Of a DNA stretch of 64,000 nt, positions 8,201 to 15,731 are shown piece after piece; the first letter of the stretch is position 1; each line of letters begins with the position of its first letter. The DNA lies in the NCBI GenBank assembly GCA_964549445.1, contig CAZJVS010000022.1:1-64000 (forward strand), written 5' to 3'. The DNA comes from SpSt-539 sp964549445. GTDB lineage: Bacteria > Planctomycetota > Phycisphaerae > UBA1845 > UTPLA1. A model generated the notes under the pieces. That model was not told the origin of the DNA, made no database searches, and saw nothing but the letters and a program-made list of their open reading frames with translations. A program made the translations under genes and the position numbers.

Positions 8201-10184
8201 CGGCGTCGGCAACGCGTGCGACAACTGCCCGAGTACTCCGAACGCCAACCAAGCGGATGCGGACTCGGACGGCGTCGGCGACGTGTGCGACAACTGCCCT
8301 GCGGTCGCCAATCCGGGTCAGGGCGATGCGGATACGGACGGCGTAGGCGATGCCTGCGACAACTGTCCGAGCACGCCGAACGCAGACCAGGCCAACGCCG
8401 ATAGCGACGGCCTGGGCGACGCGTGCGACAACTGCGACGAAACGTCCAATCCGGATCAGGCCGATTGCGACAGCGACGGTATCGGCGACGCGTGCGAAGC
8501 CGACGTCGATACGGACGGAATTCCGGACGACTGTGACAACTGCGTAACGACACCGAATCCGAACCAAGCGGATGGCGACACGGATGGCGTGGGTGACGCG
8601 TGCGACAACTGCCCGGCGGTTGCCAATCCGAACCAGGAAGATTTGGACAGCGACGGCGTGGGCGATGCGTGCGACAACTGCACGGGCACGTCGAACGGCA
8701 ACCAGGCCGACGCGGACAGCGACGGCGTGGGCGACGCGTGTGACAACTGCCCGAATGCATCGAACGCCAACCAGGCCAACTCCGACAGCGATGGCCTCGG
8801 CGATGCGTGCGACAACTGTCCGAGCGTTTCGAATCCGGATCAGACGGATGCCGACACGGATGGTGTGGGTGACGACTGCGACAATTGCGTCGGCACGCCG
8901 AATCCGGCGCAGACCGACAGCGACAGCGACGGCATCGGCGACGCGTGCGATAATTGCGACAACACGCCGAATCCGGATCAGGCCGATTGCGACAGCGACG
9001 GCATCGGTGACGCGTGCGAAGCGGATGCCGACACGGACGGTATTCCGGACGATTGCGATAACTGCGTGAATACGCCGAACGGCGACCAGGCCGACGGCGA
9101 TTCGGACGGCGTGGGCGACGCCTGCGACAATTGTGCGGCCGTTGCCAATGCCGATCAGGCGGACGCGGATTCCGACGGCGTCGGCGATCTGTGCGACAAC
9201 TGCCCGGCGTCCGCGAATGCGAACCAGGCGGATGCCGACAGCGACGGCCTGGGCGATGCCTGCGACAACTGCCCGAATGATTTCAATCCGGGCCAGGAGG
9301 ATTGTGATAGCGACGGTCAGGGCGACGCCTGCGAGCCGGACGTCGATACGGACGGCGTGCCGGATGACTGCGACAACTGTCCGACGGTCCCGAATGGGCC
9401 CAGCGGCGGCGACGAGCAGGGAGCGAGCCCGGGCCAGGAGGACAGTGACAGCGACGGCGTGGGCGATGCGTGCGACAACTGCCCTGAGACGTCGAATCCC
9501 ACCCAGGCCGATTGCGATTCCGACGGCGCCGGCGACGCGTGCGAGCCGGATCAGGACCAGGACAAAGTTCCGGACGGCTGCGACAACTGCCTGACCGATC
9601 CGAACTCGAACCAGGAAGACGCTGACGAGGACGGTATCGGAGACGAGTGCGATAACTGCCCGAACGCGTCAAACCCGAGCCAGGCCGATTGCGATTCGGA
9701 CGGAATCGGCGATGCGTGCGAGCCGGATCAGGACTCGGACGGCGTGCCGGATGACTGCGACAACTGCGTCACGACGCCGAATCCGAACCAGGCCGACTCG
9801 GACGGCGACGGCATCGGCAATGCGTGCGACAACTGCCCGAATACGGCGAACCCGAGCCAGGCCGACTGCAATGGCGATGGCATTGGCGACGCCTGCACGC
9901 CGGATTCGGACGCGGACGGCATCGTCGATCCGTGCGATAACTGCCCGGCCACACCGAACGCCGGTCAGGCGGACTCGGACGGTGACGGCATCGGCGACGA
10001 CTGCGAGGGCGGGCCGGCACCGCAGCCGATACCGGGCTGCGACCCGCGCGGGACGGCGTTGAACATCCTGTTCTCGCTGATCTGGAAGGCGCCGGTGTGC
10101 GGCATCGGCTGTCCGGCGGCAGTGGGCGGGACGCTCGCGGGGCTGAGTCTGATGCGATTGCGGCTCCGGCGTCGTCGGAAGTAG
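5298..10184 (+). CDS. Giant secreted protein: vWA domain, about 36 TSP3 repeats, novel C-terminal anchor motif
   Basis: 1628 aa from the ATG at 5298, chosen because GGGGAAG precedes it and it opens directly into a signal peptide (cleavage after AERAQA). Order: two paralogous ~115-aa beta-rich modules (about residues 30-275, each starting RV-SI-LNGG), then a von Willebrand A domain (about 300-490) with the metal-binding DVSGS motif. A short SdrD-like domain (TVQKVVDLNGD) follows, then about 36 calcium-binding thrombospondin type 3 units (D-SDG-GDACDNCP) to about residue 1570. The last ~52 residues are GCDPRG, a hydrophobic stretch with APVCGIGCPAA, and an RRRRK end. TSP3 repeats bind Ca2+ and act as stiff stalks; vWA domains bind proteins. 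I infer a surface-anchored adhesin-like stalk. The tail is shared with two neighbours. Confidence 0.88.
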   Translation: MNSKRNLVVRTFFCLCTAVAVFGFGAERAQAARVVNSIQLNGGTAWQFNNAGGVTVTGATASVELGQTVSVTMTVTTDGNGSADDWDSAGWQVGGTIALPLANCADTPNHNGDGVYVETFNITPPAVPGTYSAGFAAYDGDSCSAGGPSPLVTLLNSITVNAPTRVITSISLNGGSPWQFNSSGAVVTTGAGVTVAPGASINVSMTVQTTGAGDADDWESSGWRISNNGADPLTCADTANFTSAGAHNTSFSVTAPASIGIFASAFRAHDGNACSAVGPSLLVSLPSSVTVTNNPPLGQGCGLDVVLLIDVSGSIDNAELVQERNAAKAFVNALLPATPSQIALVSFATSATTVSGLSGNATTLNNLIDGIDGDGDTNWSAAINAGRAILEGGTDRPDGDHPDLIVLITDGDPTEPGTNAQALAAAVTSANAAKTSSATAPIRVVTVGIGLSGATSLSNLQAVSGPIVSPPAPVDGNTDVITSDFGTLGTALSQLAVALCGGTITVQKVVDLNGDLNNNPPGDQIVVGSQVTGWTYTPQVTNGTSNPPSGATDGNGARNFEIDINVGQPSATVNITETVKCGYDLIGATCTGAANNGAFNNGTDSINGIVIDRLNIVTCTFINTPTSGDCNSNGVPDGCDPNPDGDGIPDACDNCPLIANPNQADADSDGRGDACDNCPSVSNPNQADADSDGRGDACDNCPLIANPNQADADSDGRGDACDNCPAAANPNQADADTDGRGDACDNCPAISNPNQADADSDGRGDACDNCPAISNPNQTDADSDGRGDACDNCPAIANPNQADADSDGRGDACDNCPASSNPNQADADSDGRGDACDNCPSVINPDQADADSDGRGDACDNCPANSNADQADADTDGRGDACDNCPSVANPNQADADSDGRGDACDNCPGTANPSQADADSDGVGNECDNCPSVSNPSQTDTDTDGIGDACDPCPGTAVGGGADSDGDGVGNACDNCPSTPNANQADADSDGVGDVCDNCPAVANPGQGDADTDGVGDACDNCPSTPNADQANADSDGLGDACDNCDETSNPDQADCDSDGIGDACEADVDTDGIPDDCDNCVTTPNPNQADGDTDGVGDACDNCPAVANPNQEDLDSDGVGDACDNCTGTSNGNQADADSDGVGDACDNCPNASNANQANSDSDGLGDACDNCPSVSNPDQTDADTDGVGDDCDNCVGTPNPAQTDSDSDGIGDACDNCDNTPNPDQADCDSDGIGDACEADADTDGIPDDCDNCVNTPNGDQADGDSDGVGDACDNCAAVANADQADADSDGVGDLCDNCPASANANQADADSDGLGDACDNCPNDFNPGQEDCDSDGQGDACEPDVDTDGVPDDCDNCPTVPNGPSGGDEQGASPGQEDSDSDGVGDACDNCPETSNPTQADCDSDGAGDACEPDQDQDKVPDGCDNCLTDPNSNQEDADEDGIGDECDNCPNASNPSQADCDSDGIGDACEPDQDSDGVPDDCDNCVTTPNPNQADSDGDGIGNACDNCPNTANPSQADCNGDGIGDACTPDSDADGIVDPCDNCPATPNAGQADSDGDGIGDDCEGGPAPQPIPGCDPRGTALNILFSLIWKAPVCGIGCPAAVGGTLAGLSLMRLRLRRRRK
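7240..10008 (+). repeat. Array of about 36 thrombospondin type 3 repeats, DNA-level homogenised at its start
   Basis: In-frame coding repeats of about 22-26 codons inside the vWA protein. The first eleven or so units (to about 7990) are nearly identical, with DADSDGRGDACDNCP in almost every one. Later units diversify (GVGDACDNC, GIPDDCDNC, inserts with ACEPD). The gradient suggests recent expansion or gene conversion at the N-proximal end of the array. Confidence 0.9.
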
Positions 10185-10249
10185 AGGTAAATGGCCGGGC
10201 CGGCCGTGGATTGCCGCGGGGTCCGGCTTGAACGAGTTGTAACGCGGTT

Positions 10250-10283
10250 CTCCGTTCCGCGTCCGCGGGGTTGCGGAGCGGAG
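10250..10283 (+). other. Conserved intergenic hairpin upstream of microprotein gene (copy A)
   Basis: CTCCGTTCCGC (10250-10260) pairs with GCGGAGCGGAG (10273-10283), 11 bp with one G-U, around a 12-nt loop. There is no T-run, so it is not a simple intrinsic terminator. It lies 66 nt before the 53-aa gene's ATG and is 100% conserved in the second copy (15279-15312), consistent with an RNA processing, stability or translation-control element. Confidence 0.55.
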
Positions 10284-10348
10284 GGCCGACCGAGAACGAG
10301 AGAGCTAAGACACCCGCTGCGGCGGGGCAGAGTAAAGGGGAGAATGCG

Positions 10349-10510
10349 ATGGACGGCGAAGCACCGAGTTCATTTTTGCGGTCAATCTACGAGCTGTTCT
10401 TTAACTTCGTGCCGTGGTTCGGCTGGCTGAACTTCCTGAATATGGCCGGCGACTTCTGGACGGCGGTATGGAGTGCGGTGGGCATTCCGATCAAAATCGT
10501 CGGGTTCTAG
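10349..10510 (+). CDS. 53-aa hydrophobic, aromatic-rich microprotein (copy A)
   Basis: ATG at 10349 is preceded by AAGGGGAG at good spacing. The 53-residue product starts with a short acidic segment (MDGEAPSS) and continues as two hydrophobic, strongly aromatic helices (SIYELFFNFVPWFGWLNFLN and the GDFWTAVWSAVG segment), ending IPIKIVGF. It has no signal peptide, Cys or catalytic motif. It follows the vWA/TSP3 gene by 164 nt. A second copy sits after the HYR gene with 47 of 53 residues identical by eye. The substitutions are conservative, which argues that it is a selected gene. It may be a membrane-inserted partner or accessory to the shared C-terminal anchor; it is not a family I recognise. 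Confidence 0.75.
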   Translation: MDGEAPSSFLRSIYELFFNFVPWFGWLNFLNMAGDFWTAVWSAVGIPIKIVGF

Positions 10511-10552
10511 GAACGATTGCGAATCACGGGCTCCCGGAAGAATAGAAGTGAC

Positions 10553-10765
10553 GTGAGTGATCGGACTGGACGAACGCGGGCGGTTCGGCGATGCGGGTTG
10601 GGACTAGAAGGCGCCGCGGTGATCCCGCTGACGAGCGGCTGCGGCCCGGCCGGCATCGTCGCGACGGCAACGGCGATCGGAGTGGCACAAGCAGTTGATA
10701 TCGCGTCGATCCCGTATCGAATGTTTGCCGGCGCGATCACATTCGCGATCGTAAACAACATCTGA
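10553..10765 (+). CDS. Small lipoprotein-like protein (copy 1)
   Basis: 70 aa from a GTG at 10553 with AGAAG upstream. A basic N-terminus (RTRAVRR) leads to a short hydrophobic stretch and a lipobox-like LTSGC at residue 30. After that comes a conserved core: ATATAIGVAQ, then VDIASIPYR, then a hydrophobic tail ending AIVNNI. The same core occurs in the 72-aa protein at 17489-17707, so both are real members of one small family. I infer a lipid-anchored periplasmic protein. It lies 42 bp after the 53-aa microprotein gene and may share its transcript. No function is known to me. Confidence 0.65.
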   Translation: MSDRTGRTRAVRRCGLGLEGAAVIPLTSGCGPAGIVATATAIGVAQAVDIASIPYRMFAGAITFAIVNNI

Positions 10766-10907
10766 TGCTTATTGGAACGATCTGGACGCGGGAGCACCTC
10801 ATTAAAAGATTCATCCGTTCGGGGGAGAGAGTCAAATAAATACGCCGCAGGGACGCGGCAAGGGCAGCCCATTCTCAATCACGAGACGGTCGGGCACGGT
10901 TCTCCAA

Positions 10908-10937
10908 TTGACATTTCTTGGCGCAGCGATTTAGACT
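10908..10937 (+). promoter_or_regulatory. Sigma70-like promoter of the HYR/TSP3 gene
   Basis: TTGACA (10908-10913), 18-nt spacer, TAGACT (10932-10937), followed by GCTCGCCTCGCA. The -35 box, the three Ts after it, the spacer length and the downstream 12-mer all match the promoter at 5060-5089, so the two large genes are probably co-regulated. Confidence 0.6.
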
Positions 10938-11022
10938 CGGATGTGCTCGCCTCGCATGGAAATCTAGTCTGAATCGCGACTAATCGCAGTAGCGCTTGGC
11001 CTATTGGTGAAGGGGAGAACGC

Positions 11023-14000
11023 ATGAACGCGCACAGGACGTGTCTCAGCCGAACGGCGTATTTTGTCAACATGGTTCTGCCGCTTGCGGTACTTGGGATT
11101 GCAACGGCCGCTTCGGGCGAAACCGCAAGAATATACTCGTTCCGGCAGATCCAGGACGGCTCGTCGATCAACGGCGTCACGGTACGAGTCAGCGATGCCG
11201 GTACGAACGGCCAGGGCCGCAACCTGGTGGACTTCACGTTTCGAAATGTCGTCAACAGCCAGGCGACATCGGTTTCGGACACGTGGTTTGATGATCGCAC
11301 CGGAAACCCGGCCAGTAGTGCGCTCGTGCTGGACACGTTTACGATCATCAACGGACCGAACGTCGTGTTCGCATCGTGTGGCGCAGGGGGGAGTATTCCG
11401 AACGGCACCAACGGCTGTCCGTCGTTCGTCGTTTCTCACTGCGCGAGTCGATCGGGGGGCAATTCGAATGCGATTAACCAGGGAGAGTTTCTAACTCTGC
11501 GATTTGTTCTTCGCCAGGGAAAGACGATTTTCGACGTCTTCGCGGGAATCGAGTCGGCGAGCGCGATCCTCAGTCCGTGTCCGGCGGGAACACTGCCTCA
11601 ACTGCGCATCGCAATCAGCGCGGGTCTTGCCGCGGGCGGCGGCTCGACCGGCATTGTCGCCCCATTTGCGTTTCCGGAAGAGGACTGCAATACGAACGGC
11701 ATCCCCGACGTCTGCGACCTGGACTGCAACGGATTCAACGGCCTGTGCCAGACTTTCGTGGGGGTGTGCGGGCAGGGACTGCCGCCGGTTAATCCGCCGA
11801 CCAATGTCGTGGCGACTCCTTCAACGATCTGCCCCGGTCAGTCGTCGGTTCTGACGGCGACGGTCGGCCAGGGTGACACGCTGGAGTGGTTCACCGGGAG
11901 CTGCGGCGGGCAGTTGCAGCCGTTTGCGACCGGGTCGCCGGCCAATACAGGGCCTCTGAACGCGACAACCACGTTTTTTGCGCGGGCGAAGAACCCATCG
12001 GGGTGCACCAGCGGCTGCACCCAAGTGACGGTGACGGTGGAGGTGCCCGCGACGCCGATCATCCTGGTTCCGAACCCGGATCCGTTCATCTGTCCGGGCT
12101 CTTCCTTCAATCTGACCGCCAGCGTTCAAGGGGCGAACGTGGTCGTTGAATGGCACAGCGGCAGTTGCGGCGGGCCGGTTGTCGGCCAGGGATCGCCGCT
12201 GGCGGTATCGCCGGCCGTGGCGACGCAGTATTTCGCACGAGCGAAGAACGCGGTGACGGGGTGCGAAAGCACGAATTGCGCTGGTCCGATTGTCGTGACG
12301 CCGTCCGACACGACCCCCCCAAGCATCACGACGTGTCCGCCGCCACAGGCGACTTCGGCGAACGCGAGTTGCCAGGCGGCGGTGCCGAATTTCATTCCGG
12401 CGGTCGTCGCGTCGGATAACTGCTCGCCGGCCGGGAGCTTGACGATCACGCAGAGCCCGACTGCGGGGACGCTCGTTGGGCTGGGCGTTACGAACGTGAC
12501 GATTACCGTGAAGGATGCGCAGCAGAATCAGACGACGTGTCCAACGACGTTCACTGTCCTGGATACATCGCCGCCGAGTATCACGACCTGCCCGCCGCCG
12601 ACGAGCGCGTCAGCGAACGGAAGCTGCCAGGCGGCGGTTCCGAACTTCCTGCCAAACCTGGTGGCGTCGGATAACTGCACGGTCGCCGGCAGTTTGACAC
12701 GAACGCAAACACCGCCGGCCGGCACCGTGGTCGGGCTGGGCGTCACGAATGTGACGATTTCCGTGAAGGACGCGGCCAACAACGAGGCCACGTGCCAGAC
12801 GTCATTCACCGTGAACGACACCTCGGCGCCGCAGATCACTACTTGCCCGCCGCCCCAGAATGCGTCGGCGAACGCAAACTGCCAGGCCGCGGTGCCAAAT
12901 TTCCTCCCGAATCTTGTGGCCGCAGACAACTGCACACTGACGGGCAGCCTGACCATCACGCAGGCGCCGCCGGCGGGGACGCTGGTCGGCCTTGGCGTGA
13001 CGAACGTTGTGATCACCGTCAAGGATGCGTCTAACAACCAGGCCACGTGCCAGACGTCATTCACTGTGACGGACACGACGTCTCCGCTCATCACGATCTG
13101 CCCGACGCCTACGACGGTGTTCGCTGATGCGAATTGCAACGCGACCGTACCGAACTTTGTGCCGTTCGTCGTCGCGTCCGACAATTGCGCCGGCCAGGGC
13201 AACCTGCTGATTACTCAAGTGCCGCCGGCTGGTGCGCCGCTGATCGGGCTTGGACAGACGCAAGTCGTGATTCATGTCAGTGACGGCACGAATGAGTCGA
13301 CCTGCAATACGAGTGTGACGGTGGTGGACAATCTGCCGCCGGCGATCCAGCAGTGCGCCGATCCGCAGAGCATTCCGGCGAACCCGCAAACGTGCCAGGC
13401 GTCGCTGCCGTCGCTGACGGGGCTGGTCGCGTCGGACAATTGTCCGCCGATCACCGCGACGCAGAACCCGCTGGCCGGGACGACGGTTGGGCTCGGATTC
13501 CACCCGGTCACCATCACGGTCAGGGATGGCTCCAACAACCAGACATCCTGCCAGTCGTCGGTGACCGTGGTCGATATGACGCCGCCGGTGATTGGATCTT
13601 GTGCGCCACCCCAGAGTGCGTCGGCAAACGGAGCATGCGAAGCGCCGGTGCCCGACTTCACCAGTACCGTCAGTGCGACCGATAGTTGCACGGCCAACGC
13701 GGGCGACCTGGTTATCACGCAGAACCCGACGGCCGGCACGATCGTCGGAATCGGGCCGCACCTCGTGGTGATCACGGTCAAGGATGCGGCGAACAACGAG
13801 TCGACGTGCCAGACGACGTTTACGGTTAACGACACGACGGCACCGCAGATTGGACAGTGTGCGAACAACCAATCGGCGCAGTCGAACCAGAACTGCCAGG
13901 CACCGGTTCCGGATTTCACGTCGCAGGTTACCGCGTCGGACAACTGCACGCCGACGCAGAACCTGGTGGTCACACAGAATCCACCGGCCGGCACGATCGT

Positions 14001-15213
14001 TGGGGTTGGCGTGCACAACGTCGTCATCACCGTGAGCGACTTGGGGCAGCCGCCGAATCAATCGACGTGCCAGGCGACCTTCACGGTTTCCGACCTGTCG
14101 ACACCGCAGATCGTGCTGTGCGCCGGCGACACGTCGGCCACGGCGAACGAGGATTGCCTCGCGGCCGTGCCGGATCTGACGCCGGGCGTCGTGGCAACGG
14201 ACAACTGCGTGCCGTCGGGCCAGCTCATTATCACGCAGAGCCCGCCGGTCGGGACGCTTCTCGGCGAGGGGCCGCACACGGTCACAATTACCGTCAGCGA
14301 CGGCACGAACCAGACGCAGTGCACGGCCACGTTCACCGTGCTCGACAACGGCGACTTTGACGGTGACGGCGTCAACAACTGCGACGACGTGTGCCCGGAT
14401 ACGCCGGGTCAGACGCCGGTCGATGGACAGGGCTGCTCGTGCGAGCAGGCGCAGGGACAAGAGAATCCTCTCGACGCCGACAGCGATGGCGTTCCGGATG
14501 TATGTGACAATTGCATCGATACCCCGAATCCGGATCAGGAAGACTGCGACAGCGACGGTGTGGGAGACGCCTGCGAGTCGGATGCCGACAGCGACGGGAT
14601 CCCGGATGATTGCGACAATTGTCCGAATAAGCCAAACCCGAGTCAGGCGGACTGTGACAGTGACGGCATCGGAGATGCTTGCGAGCCGGATGCGGATTCG
14701 GACGGGATTCCCAACGACTGCGATAACTGTCCGAACGTCGCCAATCCCAACCAGGCCGATTCGGACGGCGATGGTGTCGGCAACGCGTGCGACAACTGTC
14801 CGAACACGCCGAACGCGAACCAGGCCAACAGCGACGGCGATTCGCTCGGCGATGCCTGCGACAATTGCCCGAACGTGACGAACCCGTCACAGTCTGATTG
14901 CGACGGCGACGGGGTCGGCGATTCGTGCGAGGCCGACAGCGACGCCGATGGTGTTCCCGATGATTGCGACAACTGTCCGAACAATCCGAACGCGGACCAG
15001 GCGGATGCGGATGGCGACGGCATTGGCGATGCGTGCGAAACGCCGGCACCGCAGCCGATACCAGGTTGCGACCCGCGCGGGACGGCGTTGAACATCCTGT
15101 TCTCGCTGATCTGGAAGGCGCCGGTGTGCGGCATCGGCTGTCCGGCGGCAGTGGGCGGGACGCTCGCGGGGCTGAGTCTGATGCGATTGCGGCTCCGGCG
15201 TCGTCGGAAGTAG
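11023..15213 (+). CDS. Large secreted protein: Ig-like modules, eight HYR repeats, TSP3 repeats, shared C-terminal anchor
   Basis: 1396 aa; the ATG follows AAGGGGAGAACGC. The signal peptide is clear (VLPLAVLGIATAASG). A unique N-domain (to about 230) is followed by a CNTNGIPDVCD calcium-type motif and two Ig-like modules, each containing FARAKN (about 250-425). Eight hyalin (HYR) repeats of about 83 aa (about 429-1107) follow, recognisable by NC-AAVPNF and LGVTNVTITVKDA-type strands. About ten TSP3 units (to about 1340) come next, then the GCDPRG / APVCGIGCPAA / RRRRK tail. HYR domains are adhesive Ig-fold modules. The architecture points to a cell-surface adhesin or matrix protein. The tail and downstream DNA are nearly identical to those of the vWA protein. 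Confidence 0.88.
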   Translation: MNAHRTCLSRTAYFVNMVLPLAVLGIATAASGETARIYSFRQIQDGSSINGVTVRVSDAGTNGQGRNLVDFTFRNVVNSQATSVSDTWFDDRTGNPASSALVLDTFTIINGPNVVFASCGAGGSIPNGTNGCPSFVVSHCASRSGGNSNAINQGEFLTLRFVLRQGKTIFDVFAGIESASAILSPCPAGTLPQLRIAISAGLAAGGGSTGIVAPFAFPEEDCNTNGIPDVCDLDCNGFNGLCQTFVGVCGQGLPPVNPPTNVVATPSTICPGQSSVLTATVGQGDTLEWFTGSCGGQLQPFATGSPANTGPLNATTTFFARAKNPSGCTSGCTQVTVTVEVPATPIILVPNPDPFICPGSSFNLTASVQGANVVVEWHSGSCGGPVVGQGSPLAVSPAVATQYFARAKNAVTGCESTNCAGPIVVTPSDTTPPSITTCPPPQATSANASCQAAVPNFIPAVVASDNCSPAGSLTITQSPTAGTLVGLGVTNVTITVKDAQQNQTTCPTTFTVLDTSPPSITTCPPPTSASANGSCQAAVPNFLPNLVASDNCTVAGSLTRTQTPPAGTVVGLGVTNVTISVKDAANNEATCQTSFTVNDTSAPQITTCPPPQNASANANCQAAVPNFLPNLVAADNCTLTGSLTITQAPPAGTLVGLGVTNVVITVKDASNNQATCQTSFTVTDTTSPLITICPTPTTVFADANCNATVPNFVPFVVASDNCAGQGNLLITQVPPAGAPLIGLGQTQVVIHVSDGTNESTCNTSVTVVDNLPPAIQQCADPQSIPANPQTCQASLPSLTGLVASDNCPPITATQNPLAGTTVGLGFHPVTITVRDGSNNQTSCQSSVTVVDMTPPVIGSCAPPQSASANGACEAPVPDFTSTVSATDSCTANAGDLVITQNPTAGTIVGIGPHLVVITVKDAANNESTCQTTFTVNDTTAPQIGQCANNQSAQSNQNCQAPVPDFTSQVTASDNCTPTQNLVVTQNPPAGTIVGVGVHNVVITVSDLGQPPNQSTCQATFTVSDLSTPQIVLCAGDTSATANEDCLAAVPDLTPGVVATDNCVPSGQLIITQSPPVGTLLGEGPHTVTITVSDGTNQTQCTATFTVLDNGDFDGDGVNNCDDVCPDTPGQTPVDGQGCSCEQAQGQENPLDADSDGVPDVCDNCIDTPNPDQEDCDSDGVGDACESDADSDGIPDDCDNCPNKPNPSQADCDSDGIGDACEPDADSDGIPNDCDNCPNVANPNQADSDGDGVGNACDNCPNTPNANQANSDGDSLGDACDNCPNVTNPSQSDCDGDGVGDSCEADSDADGVPDDCDNCPNNPNADQADADGDGIGDACETPAPQPIPGCDPRGTALNILFSLIWKAPVCGIGCPAAVGGTLAGLSLMRLRLRRRRK

Positions 15214-15539
15214 AGGTAAATGGCCGGGCCGGCCGTGGATTGCCGCGGGGTCCGGCTTGAACGAGTTGTAACGCGGTTCTCCGTTCCGCGTCCGCGGGGT
15301 TGCGGAGCGGAGGGCCGACCGAGAACGAGAGAGCTAAGACACCCGCTGCGGCGGGGCAGAGTAAAGGGGAGAATGCGATGGACGGCGAAGCACCGAGTTC
15401 ATTCCTGCGGTCGATCTACGAGGTGTTCTTTAACTTCGTGCCGTGGTTCGGCTGGCTGAACTTCCTGAACATCGTCGGCGATTTCTGGACGTCCGTGTGG
15501 GGCGCGGTGGGCATCCCGATCAAGATCGTCGGGTTCTAG
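15042..15539 (+). repeat. Copy B of the ~500-bp duplicated module
   Basis: The partner of 10013-10510. It includes the anchor codons of the HYR protein, the intergenic hairpin (15279-15312) and the second 53-aa microprotein gene. Similarity stops at the microprotein's stop codon, so no lipoprotein gene follows copy B. Confidence 0.93.
15378..15539 (+). CDS. 53-aa hydrophobic microprotein (copy B)
   Basis: Same length and start context (AAGGGGAG before the ATG) as the gene at 10349. The six differences by eye are conservative: Leu to Val in SIYE(L/V)FF, NMAG to NIVG, TAVWSAV to TSVWGAV. Most nucleotide changes between copies A and B are at synonymous or conservative positions, as expected for purifying selection on a real product. 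It lies 164 nt after the HYR gene, in exactly the same relation as copy A has to the vWA gene. Confidence 0.75.
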   Translation: MDGEAPSSFLRSIYEVFFNFVPWFGWLNFLNIVGDFWTSVWGAVGIPIKIVGF

Positions 15540-15547
15540 AGTTTGAT

Positions 15548-15566
15548 TCTCGCGCGCGTCGCGAGA
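15548..15566 (+). other. GC-rich hairpin after microprotein copy B
   Basis: TCTCGCG pairs with CGCGAGA around a 5-nt loop, directly downstream of the stop codon at 15539. There is no T-run. It may help terminate or stabilise the transcript. Confidence 0.4.
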
Positions 15567-15731
15567 GCCGCGCCGTGCGCAGTATCGTCATGCCATTATG
15601 GGACGGGGTATGCGGCGGCGTTGCGAAGTCATTTGCAACATTGACTATCTAGACAAACACTGGATAAATTAGGGCGTTACCCTCGCCGCGCGTTGCGGCG
15701 CCACAAGTCGCGCATTGAGGGGATGCTCCCG

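Larger units (their letters stand above)
10013..10510 (+). repeat. Copy A of a ~500-bp near-identical duplicated module
   Basis: Matches 15042-15539 at a constant offset of 5029 bp. The match covers the 3' end of the large secreted gene (its C-terminal anchor codons), the whole intergenic spacer and the 53-aa microprotein gene. From about 10034 to about 10370 I see no differences; changes appear only near the start of the block and inside the microprotein codons. Confidence 0.93.

Noticed and set aside
5823..8567. 914-codon minus-strand open frame of Arg/Val repeats
   Set aside because: Antisense image of the vWA/TSP3 gene; its repeats mirror the TSP3 codons.
13057..14460. 467-codon minus-strand frame
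   Set aside because: Antisense of the HYR repeats; Arg/His-rich with no domain.
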